A DNA stretch of 64,000 nucleotides, taken from Yamagishiella unicocca (taxonomy: Eukaryota > Chlorophyta > Chlorophyceae > Chlamydomonadales > Volvocaceae). Of the stretch, positions 12,683-26,200 are shown piece by piece. A program made the position numbers and the translations under genes. The first letter of the stretch is position 1; every line of letters starts with the position of its first letter. The notes below the pieces were generated by a model that saw nothing but the letters and a program-made list of their open reading frames with translations, was not told the origin of the DNA and ran no database searches. The stretch is from the NCBI GenBank assembly GCA_003116995.1, contig BDSL01000033.1, forward strand, positions 372,001 through 436,000. The letters run 5' to 3'.

Positions 12683-15019
12683 GCGAGGAGGACTGAGCGA
12701 GAACAACAAGGACACACCGCCGGGAGATGAGCCGACGCTCCAAATCAGTGTACGACCATTGTACGGCAGAGTATGCCTCCAGCGCGTGAGCGCTCAGCCA
12801 CACGCTGGGATAGGCCGGCTGGCGGATTGGTGGGTCGGTGCTGGTGGCGGCGGCCGGGCGGGCTAGGAGCCTTTTCCTGCCTGCTGCCGAGACCGGGTTT
12901 GACCGATTGGTCCGCCTTACTTCGGGAACGGACTCAACGCTGTTGCTTCATCGCCGTACGATGCTCCGTAACCTCACATGCTTCCGTTCCAGCTCGGTCT
13001 TTGCGGGCCCCCAGAGGATTTCAGGGGGGCCAGGAGCCACCAGCTGGGGGCTGAGGCAGTCGGGTTTTCCTTTTCCGATCGCGTGACGACGGGGACGTGC
13101 AACGATGGTGGTTGATTGACATAACGGAACAGTGGTTCCCTGCAACTCCCTTGCTTTCCGCCCGCGAATAACTTTCACCATGGACTCGAGGAAGAAAGGT
13201 TGAGGGTGGCGGGCATTTTGCCTCAGGTGGAAGTTTGGCCTGAGCCGAAAGAGAGGTCTACCATTGCTGCGGCTGCTGCTGGATCCTGGGCGCATTGTCG
13301 CTGGCGGCGGCTGTATTGTGGTGGGCTGCGCCGACGGCTCACCCTCACGGGCGTACTTTGTGCTCGTCCAGAGGGCTTAGAGCAGGAGCGAATCTTCAAT
13401 CCAACCGACTGACTGACCAACCGACTGACTGACGATTGTTGGGCTAACGTTAATATGAGGGTCCGGGGGCAGGTGTTGAGGAACGAGAGTGAGTTTCCGC
13501 AAAAAGAGGCAAGCTAGCTCGTATAGGGGTTCCGTCTGGTCGCTTGGCGAGCGGGGAGAGCAGGGCGGAGGCACCGCGCTGCGGTTGCCGCCCCTTGCGT
13601 ACATACCTTCCCGATCCGACTAAAGACAGAGGAACGATCTGAGCAGCGGTATGAAGTGCCGGGGTGCATCGGATACGGCATACGAAGCGAGGTAAAAAAT
13701 AGTGTCTGTCGTACATCGGTACGGCGCAGGGAGAGCCGGATCTAGAGAATTCAGTGGTTTCCGGATGCGTGTAGCGAGTTGTGCGGTACCGCATAGCTAG
13801 CTGCCCCAGCGTCTCATACGGCTTGCTGTTTGGGAATTGGGGCCGAAGAGGTTGAGCTCCGCTTGTTGCACGTGAGTCTCGAGTGTCCGCGTGTGTGTTT
13901 TTAGTGACGGCGTGTGTGTTTCGCGCGTGGTATGTGCGAGTCATTGAAGAATGGCCATAGCCTCGGCGGCACCCAAGCTGCAAACATGGAGGGGGGAAGA
14001 GCAGGTCGCTGAGTCCTCGAGTGTTTGGGGCGGAGGGGGGGTCGATACTACTACTACAACCAGCATATCAGCAGCGGTGGTGCCGGAACTGCACCGGCGG
14101 GCTGCGTCTGTTGGTCTCACGGATCGAAGCAACCAACCTGCATGTAACTTATAAGGGTATTTTCATCCCAGCTGACATGTGTGGTGAACTACCGAGGGAG
14201 TTGATGCGGCGGCCCATGGTTCCCGCTTTCGACAACTCGCAGGATTCACTTCGGAACGTTGAACGGCGGGGCGGCAGTCGTCTTGCCGCATCTCTGGTCT
14301 GAGGCACCGAGATGCGCCGGGACGACCGGGGGAGGGAAAGAAAACCCGCTTACACGACATAGAAAACGGAGGGTAGGAACAATAGGCGAATTCGGACATG
14401 GGCGCAAGCCGCAAACGGGGGGCATGGGCAATCGTAAAGCTCTATCCGATGTCCGTTGGCTGGCGTTGTCCATACCCCTGTCCATACCCCTGTCATATGT
14501 ATGCAAAATATGGGCCTGAGTGCACTTGAGTGCAAACCCACAGTGCCCGTACCTATCGCACAGCGGCTTGTGTTGAGTTTCCCTAACAACTCCAGTAATC
14601 ACGATACCAGGGTAGCTAATTTAACTGTCGTCAAAGCATTTCCCGCTTCCTCGCCGTTCCTCGCCGCCCACGGCTACACTGAACGCCGTGCGGAACCACG
14701 AACTTGGTGCCGCAAAAAATTGTCGGGTGATACACTATTTTATGCACATTGCGCGCAAAGGCGAAAGAGCTTGGTAGTCCGACGAAAAGTGAGACCTGTC
14801 CATTGCACATTTGCACTGGATTGACATTTGATCATGATCGATCAGTCTTCAGTCAGTCTGATCCTTTTCGCGCCATACGTACTGCATACATAGTATATGC
14901 CCTTGAAATAAAATTGTCCTTGGACTTTGGAAAGTGGGAACGCGTCGGCCCGCCGTTTTGATTTTGCAAAACGTTTACGTTCAAATTAATAGGTTGCCAT
15001 TTGCAACCAGCAGGCGAAA
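12683..15019. other. Intergenic region with pyruvate kinase 3' UTR and isomerase promoter
   Basis: No convincing gene in 2.3 kb. GC-rich near the pyruvate kinase stop, then increasingly A/T-rich towards the next gene. A TGTAA at 14143-14147 is a possible polyadenylation signal but would imply a 1.4 kb 3' UTR. One short dispersed repeat lies at about 14341-14370. The longest open frame, 13450-13983 on the minus strand, has no recognisable domain or codon bias. Confidence 0.5.
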
Positions 15020-18000
15020 ATGCTGCAACTTCGTTGTGCTGCGCAGAACTATGACTGGGGCAGAAAGGCTGGCGATAGTGAGGTACGCGTGACTGGCGGT
15101 GACAGCTATCGCGCTCGTGGCATAGTGCAGTGATCACCTAGGTCTGCTTGGCATAGCAGACAGTGAATCCCTGAATTTATCTTCCTAGGTGGCAAAGCTT
15201 GCACGTGCGAATGGCAGTGACATCGACGAATCGAAGCCTTTCGCCGAGCTATGGTAAGGTGCCATGGCGGTCTTGAGTAACGCGCCACAGCCACATGGTC
15301 ACTATTTTTAATCCCTCGGTTGGGTCATGTTTGCAGGATGGGAGCGCATCCTAACTGCCCCTCAAAGCTTCAGTCCACTGGCGAGAGTCTGCAAGCTTGC
15401 CTCGATAAGTACCCACAGCTACTCGGCAGCAAAGTGGTGCAGCACTTTGGAAACCAGCTGCCTTACCTTTTCAAGGTTGGGTCTTCGGTGGCGCGGGTTG
15501 GGTTTGGCTGGGTTACGAATCACTTCAGGTCGAGCATTCGGCTTCTGCTCTTGGGTCCACCACCGTCACCGACACCAGCAAGTGGTGAATAACGAGGCGC
15601 ATAACATGGCTGCGGTATTTCCTACCCCTTCGTTGATAATCCGCAAGATCTCCACCACCACCGTATACTGTGTGCTACCACGCTTCTATTGCACTTATGC
15701 GGCGGCCGCTGCCGTCCTGCTGGGGCTGCTGCTGTCCCCCAGGTGCTTAGTGTGGCCAAGGCCCTGTCCATCCAATCGCACCCGGACAAGGCGCTAGCGG
15801 AGCGGCTGCACAGTGAGCACCCCAAGGTGGGAGCACAGGACGAAGGCGTGGGAGGGAGGGAGAGGGGGGGGGCAGGAGGGAGGCGGGGCATGCCGGGGCG
15901 GCGTCGGATCGAGGTAAGGCAAAACAGCGAAGCAGCCTGTACGTCATCGACCACATGCACTTCTACCCCGCACCAAAAAACGTACGCCAGGCCTGGGAGC
16001 GTAGGGCCCATCTCACCGTTTCTCCCTGGCTGTGCCTCTGTCGCTGGTTGTGTTCCTCACTCGCGTGCAGTTGTACGCCGACCCAAATCACAAGCCGGAA
16101 ATGGCGCTGGCGCTAAGCGACTTTGAGGCGCTGTGTGGGTTCGTCCAGACGGCGGAACTACAGGTGGGGCGGGCGACTCTCTGGAAGGGACACCTCGCAC
16201 TCCATGTTTGCGCTATGGGCTGCAACGGCCCTTCCCTGTCCTGATGCCGTTATCCCCTTTCCTTCCCCGTCAACCGCAGCCCTCTCCCATACCCCGTACC
16301 CGCGCTTAGTGCTGGCCCCTCCCTCGCCTGCAACTATGAACGCATGCTCCGAAACCTGCTTTCTTCCTCTCCATGTGCCGGCCCACGGGCCTCTCCTGAC
16401 CTCGCCGCTGCAGGAGCGGCTACGACGGGTGCCCGAGCTGGCGGCACTGGTGGGCAAGGAGAACGTGGAGGCGCTGCTGGCGCTGCCGACGGACGCGGAG
16501 GAGGAGACGGAAGCAGCCAAGAAGGTGCGTGGCGGGGACCCATGGGACACCTGGCGCATGAGGGGACAAGGGGAGGGTGTCAGCTGAGGTGCCCGCGAAG
16601 TGCGCCGGCGGGATTACCTTACCCACCATAAGGCCGGTGGCTCCGAAGCTGCCCAACTACCCCTGACGGTGATACCGCCAGCGCCCTCGCCTCTCCCCCC
16701 TTTCCCTTCCCCCTACCCCTCTCCGTCCATCGCGCGCTGCCGGCTGCGTGCTGCTGTGTGTCGGCGCAGGCGCTCAAGGCCGCCTTCACGGCCCTCATGA
16801 CCACCAGCCAGGAGGAGGTGACAGCCGCCGTGCGCGCCCTGGTGGCCCGCCTGGGCGCCACCCCTGCCACCGACCTGCACGAACACGAGGCACTGGCGCT
16901 GCGCCTCAACGAGCAGTTCCCGGACGACGTGGGCCTTATGTCCGCCTTCTTCCTCAACCTGGTGCGGCCGGGGGCAACCTGGGCGAGCACCTAGCCGGAC
17001 GGCCCCTGCTTTGTCTGCTTGCTTGTGCGATGCTGGTGGACCTAGGTGATGTGCTGGAGCATTACCAGCCGCGCCTGATCCCCACTTACCCCCCCACCGG
17101 TTTTCACACCACCCCCCCTCAACCCCCGACTCCCGACCGGCGGCTCGCAGGTCCGCCTGCCCAACGGCTCCGCCATCTACCTCGCCGCCAACGAGCCTCA
17201 CGCCTACCTGGCGGGTGAGCTGGTGGAGTGTATGGCGGCCTCGGATAACGTCATCCGGGCGGGACTCACCCCCAAGTTCAAGCACGCCGAGGTGCTGTGC
17301 GAGTCGCTCACGTACCGGCAAGGTACGGACAGGACGAGGCGGTGTGGAGCGGGGCCGAGGGGGGATGCAAGGAAAACCCGTGTCGGCCGGGGGGGGAGGG
17401 GCGGGACGGGGACCGCAAGCACGGGCACCAGAGCGCTCGACTCACGCTATGATTTGCTTTCACGATTTCTTCTCCCGCTGTTTAACACACTGGCACAGGT
17501 TCAGTTACTCGTTGTTACTCCAAGGCTCTCCTTGTACCACCGGCTGCGTTCCTCTCCTCCCCAGCCTCATCTCGCCGCCCCCTTGGTGCCCCGATGTCCT
17601 TCGGTCGCCCCTACCCCTACCCGCAGGTCTGCCCGATGTGCTCACTGGCAGCCCAGCCACCCCCGGCATTACCGTCTACCAGCCGCCCTTCGAGGAATTT
17701 GAGATCCAACGGATCCAGTGCGAATCCAAGATGTCGCTGCCCGCAAGCGAGGGCCCCCGCATCCTCCTGGTGCACGCGGGTGAGGCGGAGGCCTCGGTTT
17801 CGGGGCACATGCCGGAGGCGCTGGAGGCGGTTTCGGAGCTGGAGCGCGCCACCGTGCTGCGGCGCGGCAGCATCGTGCTGGTGGCTCCTGATGTGGAGCT
17901 GGCGCTGCAGAGGGCAGAGGGGCTGGTGATCTGGGTCGCGGCGGTGAACTCGACCTTCTTCAGGCTGCAGGAGGCGCGCCAGGGCAGCGAGGCGCCCGCC

Positions 18001-18027
18001 GTGGAGGCTGTTGCTGCCGCGCATTAA
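15020..18027 (+). CDS. PMI: Mannose-6-phosphate isomerase (type I phosphomannose isomerase)
   Basis: Zinc enzyme interconverting fructose-6-phosphate and mannose-6-phosphate, the entry to GDP-mannose for glycans and GPI anchors. Exons: 15020-15082, 15189-15253, 15337-15475, 15743-15826, 16071-16163, 16414-16524, 16770-16961, 17151-17322, 17627-18027. They total 1320 bases, 439 residues, the usual family length. Landmarks in order: CAAQNYDWG at the N-terminus, [19 protein letters not shown] (zinc ligands Gln100 and His102), [10 protein letters not shown] (Glu127), [11 protein letters not shown] (His266), [17 protein letters not shown] (active-site Arg285) and the C-terminal cupin with [11 protein letters not shown]. 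All metal ligands expected for the family are present. The start at 15020 is in frame with the conserved NYDWG and has no upstream competitor in the exon. No signal peptide, so cytosolic. Confidence 0.95.
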
Positions 18028-20260
18028 GCCGTAAATGGCGGCGGCGGTGCAGGCTGGTGGGGTTCTTGAGGGAGGGGTGGTGATGAAAGGGACTGCAAAG
18101 CAGGGCTTGGGCGCTGAAGCCAGACTGTTTAGGAAGATATCGACGACGATGTGGTGGGGGGAGGTAGGGTTGACGATGTGGTGTGGGGAGGCGGGAATGA
18201 CGTGAGGCAGGGTGGCTAGCACCACATGCAACGGCGGGAGCACTGGGTGGTGGTACCCGGACCACCGCTGCTGAGGGCGCTATGGGACAGCCGCACGTGC
18301 GTGGGTTGTACGGCGCACGGCGCGTTTCCTGCCCCGATTTACGCTATCGATGTAACCAGGAGTTATGCAGAGTGCCGCGGCTATGGTATGTATATGTTGC
18401 GTTGAAGTGCCGTGACGGACACGCGGCATCCAGCTTCAAGCCTGAGCGCTCTGGCAGTTGGCATGGATGCGGCTGCCCTCCAGTTGCACAGCTGAGCGCC
18501 GCCATCCTCATCGCTGTTGCCTGTGCCGACGGGATACGATACGCTGCACAAATGGCAGAGCTTACAATCGTCATACTCCAGGGGCTCTCTCTTCACTTCG
18601 TCTCACTTCCCTTGTGGCCATGACCGACACGCGTCATAGGCTTCTTACTTCCCAGGCGGTTAAGAACGGTGAGAACTATCGTGCAGAGGGGAATGCTTGA
18701 CTATCATCCCCGCTTCATAAAGATTTTGCAAAGAATCGAGGCTTTGTCCGCGAACGCAAACGCCGCGCACGCGGACTAGTTGACGCTATGTTTGTTGTGT
18801 AGGTCTTGCAATCATTCTATGGTATTCAAATGCTCCAGAGGTTGGGACATTTGCCCCGACCGGGAGATAACACTAAAAACGCCACAGTCATACCCCGTAC
18901 GCACGAGCAACATGCCAATCCAAACCTAGAACGCCTTTACAAAGTCCAGAGCGCAATATTATAACAATCAGGAAAAAATGTATATTTTCAGGTGGCGGGC
19001 AATGCCAACCAGCCACTGCAAGTGTCAGGGCCCCCCCCCAGCTCAATACCTACCCACGCATGGCGTTACGCTCAATGATATACAACAATATGAGCAAATT
19101 ATCTATGGCATATCACTGTCCTGTCATCCGACGGAAGTCATCCGCTTACCTCTCGTATCCGTACGACATATGCCGATGAGGCCCGTCATGACGGTTGGCC
19201 TCCTGGAGAATACGGTAGGTGGCATACAAAGTGCGATTTGCGATGCATGTGGTATTGGCCACTTCACAAATGACCAAGACGATTCAGGGAATGGGGAATG
19301 GGGCATAGGGTTAACGTACATCGTGATCGCGCGAGGCCATTGTACCTATTGCCAATTTTTTCGCCTTCATATACATATGAATGGGTACTCATGCTTTCTA
19401 ATACTGTGAGTTTTTGCATGGCCTTCACATCTCAGGTACACACTTATAATCAGGCATCATACCCCCGTGGCCAATCGCCCCACCCGAGGTTCATTGATAA
19501 AAGCTATCTAACAAATGTGAGCATATGGTACTGCGGCACGCAATGAATCCTCAAGAACAGGAACAACTATTTAGTATGTACATCGTGAAACGGACGAGCA
19601 AGGAAGTGTCGCTGAAGATTACGCAACCTTCATGTTTCTTTGAGTGACTACTAGATAGTTATAAACTCTATTGGAGCATGTGTTTATTAGCAAGGTCATG
19701 AAGGCTACCGTCTGACCTAGAGCCTGGAGATGCCAACTGGTATCCAAGCCCTCGTTGGTATTCGGAGGATTACAATGTTTAGTGCCACTTAAGATAAGGG
19801 GGGCAGGGGTTTGGGTAAGGAGTTATGGGACCCATGTTCGATCGCCGTGAGGCCAAGTAGGATGGCATTGGAATGAATTTGCAAGACACTTAAACGATAC
19901 TGTAAACGAGAATTTTAGTAGCTATCCCGTACCCGCCCGAACATGGCGACACGTGTAAGGATTTGACGTTAGAAACAGTGTACCGACCGGTGGCATGGAC
20001 TTGTGCTGCTGCTCGCCTGCATACAGCCATTGCTAGTATAGTTACTTGGTCGAAAACCGTTATTTTACGCCACGCTAGGAATAAGGTCGTAACAGAGCAT
20101 GGCAACGTAGGGGCTTGACGGCCCCAGAAATACTTTCCGTCTGTTGTGAGCCTTTCGGCAAGCCTCACACGTCTCGTCAGTCCCGCATGAACCTAGACGG
20201 CGTTTGTTGGTGGAACTGCGTCCGGCGACATGGCGCGTCGTCGGCTGACTGTATAGTGCC
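18028..20260. other. A/T-richer intergenic region
   Basis: Holds the isomerase 3' UTR and the promoter side of the TPR gene. From about 18.7 to 20.2 kb base composition falls well below that of the exons and no codon-biased frame is seen. The open frame 18978-19409 (plus) starts in low-GC sequence and shows no domain. Just before the TPR-gene ATG, 20230-20256 encodes a short upstream frame (MARRRLTV, then stop) that could dampen translation if it is in the 5' UTR. Confidence 0.4.
18351..18355 (+). terminator. Candidate TGTAA polyadenylation signal for mannose-6-phosphate isomerase
   Basis: TGTAA about 320 bases after the stop codon. TGTAA is the known poly(A) signal in volvocine algae. Position and strand fit, but cleavage is not shown. 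Confidence 0.35.
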
Positions 20261-23200
20261 ATGCAAGCCTCGGTTTACTTAAGTGGCGATGGTGCTGGCC
20301 ACCTTAATAAAGACGACGCCGGCAGGGATGCCCGCGTCGCTTCGGCAAGCGCATGGTGGCCAGCGGACGCGAAGGGGCGTCAGAACCGCTCCAAAAGCCC
20401 GTCTGTATCATCCGTATCCCAATCTCTACAATCTCTTGTTCCAGGACGAAGCTCGGCAGCAGCGCGCCGCGCCTCACACTGCAGTGGCCTCACAGGCGTT
20501 GACGGTCGGCCACATATCGACTACCACGATGCAGCCTCGGGGCGCGGCGTTCAGGTCCGCCGCAGGGCCCCCACAGACTGCGAAGGCTCCGAAACCCAAC
20601 GCTTCAGCCGCGCCAGCACCGCCAGCTGCGGCTACGCCAACGGCCGCCAGCGAGGTGTCCAGTTCGCTGGCGGCAGCGGCGATGACAGCAGCGGCAGTAG
20701 CAGCTACGACGACAACGCTGGCGGCAGCAGGACGGGCGCAGTGGAGCTGCCGGCGCTCCCCAACGGCGGCGGAATCAACGGCGGCGGGGGCGGCGGCTCC
20801 AGGGGCGGCGTCGCCGCTGCCGGGCTGCCCGGTGTAACGCTGGCCTTCCTGGAGTCACTTCGCGCCGCCAGCCGACCCGGAGCCACCTTACGTGAGCTGT
20901 TCCGATCCATGGTGCTGCCCGCCACCCGGGCCTCCCGCTGCGCCTACGTAAACCTCTTAAGCGGAGAGCAGCGGGCTCGTCCCACGCACGTGCTGGTTTG
21001 CAGTTGGGACGAGCGTGTGGTGGACCTGGTGGACCTGGTGGCGGATCACGCCTCCAACCTGGCACAGGCGCAGGCGGCGGGGCAGGCGCAGAGCGGTGGC
21101 CAGGTGGCACAGGTCCAGGGGGGCGGCCGGCAGGGCCTGCGGCGGAGTGTCGAGGGGCTGTGGGGGGACGCAGGCACGTCAGGCGGCGGCGGCGGCGCCG
21201 CCGCCGCTGCCGCCAGTCCTCCGTTCGCCGTGTGGCTGGACCTCTTCGCCGTAAACTTCCACACGCCAGCGCCGCCACCCGCACCTGCGGCCGCTGCGTC
21301 GGGAGTTTTCGGGGCGGCGCGGATGGCGGCAGCTAGCAAGTAAGCAGCGCGTGTGAGGACGGGAGGGGAATCAGGAAGCCTGTGAGTGTACTAGTATTCT
21401 CGTGTCGTACTCGCGCGTCGTGACGAAATGTCGTTGCTGGGAGGTACCACCGTGATACCAGTCCATCACCACCACCACCACCACCACCAACAACCCCCCC
21501 ACCACCACCACCACCATGACCACCACCACCAACCCCACCACCACAACCACAACCACAACCACAACCACCACAACCACCACAACCACCACCACCATCACCA
21601 CCACCACCACAACCACCACCACAACCACCACCACAACCACCACAACCACCACCACCATCACCACCACCACCACAACCACCACCACAACCACCACCACAAC
21701 CACCACCATCACCACCACCACCAACCCCAACCCCACCAACCCCACCACCACCACCAACCCCACCAACCCCACCACCACCTCCACCACAACCACCAACCCC
21801 ACCACCACCATATTGCACCGGCGCCCAGCTCCGGAACCACTTCACCGCATCATTGCTGCGACCCAACTGACCTGCAGCATGGCAGGGCCGAATCGATCAC
21901 GCTCCGCCACTCCAAACCCAACCCCCCAGGCCATCCACGCCCTCCCTGGACGCCGCCTCCCTGGAGCGGGCCCGCGCGCTGCCCGCCGCCATCGCCGCCA
22001 CTCGCAGCGTGCTGCTGCTGCCCGGGGCGCAGGGCGCTGCGCTGCGGGAGCACCCCTGCACGCTGGCGGCGTGGCACGTGCTCAAGGGCCGGGGCTGCGC
22101 GGGCGGTGCGGCGCTGTCGGTGGTGGCGCCCCTGGATGTGGACTTGGGGCTGATGCAGGTGGGTGGCGGCCGGGGGGGGCTGATGCAGGTGGGTGGCGGC
22201 CGGGGGGGCTGATGCAGGTGGGTGGCGGCCGGGGGGGCTGATGCAGGTGGGTGGCGGCCGGGGGGGCTGATGCAGGTGGGTGGCGGCCGGGGGGGGCTGA
22301 TGCAGGTGGGGCGGCTGCAGGTGGGGCGGCTGCCGGGGGGAAGTGGCGATGAAACCGTTGGAGAACATGGCGGCGTGGGACGGGGGCGCGTCTGGAAGTT
22401 GCAGGATTTTACAGAGCGTCAGAGCGGTACAGAGCGTCAGAGCTGAGACGAGCCTCTTGGCGCTTCTTTAGCTGTCTTGCTGGCGCCGGCCAGCAGTGGC
22501 GATGTGCCATTGTACGGCATGCGGACGAGCAAGGCTCGCTCCAGGCGCGCCCACCGTTTGTCCAGCACCCCCTACCGGCCTGGCAGCTCAATCTGACGAG
22601 TTTTCCCCCCGCAACACATGCTGCGCCCGCCCCTACGCTCCAGGCCGCCTTCGAGGGCCTTACCGTGGCGGCTAAGGCGGCGGACGACTCAGGCGGCGGC
22701 GGCGGCGGCGACCCTGACGGCCCTTCCTCATCGAGTGGAAGCCACATGTCGCCAGACCGGATTGCCGTACGGGCTATGCGCGACGGCGCCGCCGGCGGCT
22801 CCGCCGCCGCCGCCGCCACCGCCGCCATCTACGCGGCAGACCCGCTTCCCAGCCGTACAGTACGGGAAGGGCTGACGGCGGCCGCGCTGGCGACGGCGAC
22901 CATGCTCCTGTCGCGTCCTGTCGGCCCCGGCGGCCCCACGCAGATGCGGTCGGCGTCACCGCAGCTGCCGTCCACGCCGCCGCCTCTGTCGCCGCCGCCG
23001 CTCCCCCACACCGTTCTCCAGGGGCGCTCCTACAGCGTCAACTGCCTGGAGTCGCACCCCCCTCACCCGCCGCTTCAGCCATCGCCGCTCTTGACGTCTC
23101 GCGTGACGCTGCTGCCGTCGCCGCTGCGCAGCGGCTCCGCTGCCGTCGGCACCGCCGCCGCCGCCGCCGCTGTCGGCGTGATCAGCCGCTCCCCCCTGTT

Positions 23201-26200
23201 CATCGGCGAAGCCTGGATCTCATCAGTTGGGTCCCCCACTGCCGCCACCGCCGCGGCCGCCGCCGGATCCTCAATGCCCCTCCTTCGGGCGCCTTCCGGC
23301 CGCTGCATGTCCTTCACCGCAATGCCGGTGGGGGAGCCGCCTGGGGCAGCAGGTGATGACGAGGAGGAGGAAGGAGCCCTCAGCCTGGCCGGCCGGGGCG
23401 GCAGGACCGTCGTCGGCATGGGCGGGGGGCCCGAGGGGCCGCATGGCGGCTGGATGGCCTCTGTGGCATCAGACAGTGGCGCGATGGACGCGCTCGCGGC
23501 GCGTCGGCTTCAGAGCCTGGCGCCGATGCTTGACACGTCAGCTTCGGTGGACGTGGGGAGTGTGGGTGCGGGCGGCACCCGGCTGCTGCAGCTCCGGAGC
23601 CGAGCGCGTGAGTGGTGCACTCGCGAATGGGGGGGGGCGGCGAGAAGCCCTGTCTACGCGACAGGAAACGGAGGAGCATAGGAACTCGTGGACGCGGAGG
23701 GACCAGAGAGCGGGTCTTCATGGGGGACTAGGTGGTGTGGGGTATTGCGCCAAGCATGTGCAGCCCTTTTGTCGTGCTGTCGCGAGGCAGGGCGTGGTTT
23801 GATGTGCCACCTTAACATGTCGCACCTGCATCATCGTCACCACCGCCCATTTCCCACCCTGCCCATTTCCCACCCTGCCACCCGCACCCCGCCCGCAGTT
23901 GCCCCCTGGGAGACCTCCGCCCCGCTGCCCAACCCCAGCGGCCGCACCTCCGCCGGCCGCCACCCCCACGGCAGTAGCATCCTCTCCGGCCCCCAAGCTC
24001 AGCCGCAGCTTGGGGGAGGCAGCGCTGGCGGCGGCTGCGCCGAAGAAGGCACGACGGCGCCGTCGCAGCCGCAGCCGCAGCCGCACCTGTCCGCGCTCGG
24101 ATCCGTTGCCCCAATGGCCGATGATTTCCCGGCCTCTGCATCGCTGCCGTTGCCTAGATTGGCTCCTCTGCAACCGGCCATCGGCCCGTATTCATTAACC
24201 CCAGCGCCATTGCCGCTGCTGGTGCCTTTCCAAGGCAGCCACGCAGCTCCGGCGACCGCGGCGACTGCGGCGGCCGCGGCCGCGGCGGCGGCGGCGGCGG
24301 CGAGCATGCCGTCGCCCTTCAGAATGGGCCGGCCAGCGGCGCCAGGCAGCCGCCTCCCGCCATGTCGCTTCGGCGGCATCCAAGGACACGCCCCCTCCAG
24401 CGATGCCCTGGACGTCGACGACGCCGACGAGTACGACTCGGATCCAGACGCTGACGTGCCGTCCATCGTCCTGGACAGCGCCGCCAGCTTCCTGATCCAC
24501 GCCGGTAGCACACCCAACGGCTGCGGAGGCCCCCACTCCCACCCCCACCTGGACCCGCACACGGCACTGTTCAACGGAAGCGGCGGCGGCGGCGGCGGCC
24601 AGCAACCCCCCTCACCGCCGCCGCCGCCGCCCGCCGCCGTCGCGACCGCTGAGCCGCGGGTTCCGGATTCGCCGCCGTGCCCGTCCTCCTCCGTGTCGTA
24701 CAGACCGTTGGCGCCCGACCTGGCGCGGCTGGTGGCAGCCGGGCGTCTGCTGGCGGCGCTGGGGCAGAGCGCGACGGCCCTGCGCCTGGTGAGGCACGCA
24801 GTCTCCTCGGCTCGGAGCCTCCACGGCTCCATCCACCCTGACACTGCACGATGCGCCGCGGCGCTAGGCAACCTAACACATTACTGCCAACAGCAGCAGC
24901 AGCAGCAAACACAGCAACAGCAGAAACCCGGCGGCGGCGGCGGCGGCGGCGGCTTCAGGGGGACCGTCCCTGGCTCGGGCGTGGCGTCTCCCATTTGCTT
25001 GTCGGCGGCTCCTTCTCGCGCCGCTCTGTTTAACCTAGCCAGCGGCGACGGCGCCGCCGGCTCCCCCAGCGGCGCCGCCGGCTCCCTCAGCGGCGCCGCC
25101 GCCCCGGCCGCTGCCGCCGTCTCCCTAGCGCTGATGCGCTGCGGAGCGTCGCCGAGCCGCGTGCGGCGGAGCAGCTCGCCCGCTGCAGCGGCGACGGTGG
25201 GGCTGTCGGGGCATGGGGGCACCTCCTCGACGTCGGTGTCTCCGGGGTCCAACGAGGAGGCGGAGGGGCTGCTGAGGGGCGCCGCGGCGGTGCTAGAGAG
25301 GTTCCTCGGGCCGAACAGCGAGGAGGTGCTGGCGGCGCGGCAGGGGCTGGCGGCGGTGCTGGCGACCACCGGCAGGTGGGTGGGTGGGTGGGTGGGTGGG
25401 TGGGCGGGTGCGCCTGTGTGGGTGTGCGTGTGGGGGGGTCGTCGCACCTTCACCTGCAGAGATGGGGTGGGTACCGGGGTGGGGTGGGTACCGCGGTGGG
25501 TGCCATACGTGTTAGGTTGAGTCCCTGCGGGGGCTCAATCCACATGTGCGGCAGTCATCCCGCGCTTGGCTTAGCTCCGCTCCTGCACGCTCTCCTCCCC
25601 GCCCGCCTGCAGGCACGACGAGGCGATCTCGCTGCTGCAGCGGGCGGTTGGGGCCCGCGGCGGGCAGCGGCGACCTCCCTCCGAGGCGGTTCTGGGTTCC
25701 GCACTGGACCTGGCGGCCTATCTGGCCATCGCTGGACGCCACAGGGAGGCGCGGAAGCTGCTCAAGGTGCGGCCGGGCTTCCCTCATCCACGATGTGCCT
25801 CATCCACGATATGCCTCATCCACGATATGCCTCATCCACGATGTGCCTTACACTGGCTTCCTGCTGCCCACCACCACCACCACCACCACCACCACCAGTG
25901 CCGCCACCACCACCACCATTTGCCGCTGCTACCCTTCAGTCCGCGCGAACCCAACCCCCATGCCCCTAGCAGCTGCTTCTCCGGTTTTGGTTTCGATTTA
26001 CGTGTGTCCCCTCTGACAGCTCATTCCCCGGTCCTGCTGTCCTCCCCCGCCCCACCCGCCTCCACGCCCCGTCCCCAATCCACGATAAGGCCCAGCTGCA
26101 GAAGCTCCAGGAAGATGAGGACGACGCGGCGGCCGTGGCGGCAGCCACCGCCATGGCTGCCGCACGTGGGGCCCGCTCGTGGGGCTCCTCCGCTCTGTCC

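Noticed and set aside
13450..13983. 177-residue open frame on the minus strand
   Set aside because: No domain, no codon bias, and it lies in the pyruvate kinase 3' flank; probably chance.
18978..19409. 143-residue open frame in A/T-rich intergenic DNA
   Set aside because: Low GC third positions unlike all real exons here, with no recognisable motif.
21371..22241. Long open frames on both strands rich in His/Thr or Val/Gly
   Set aside because: They are the CCACCA microsatellite read in every frame inside intron 1 of the TPR gene, not genes.
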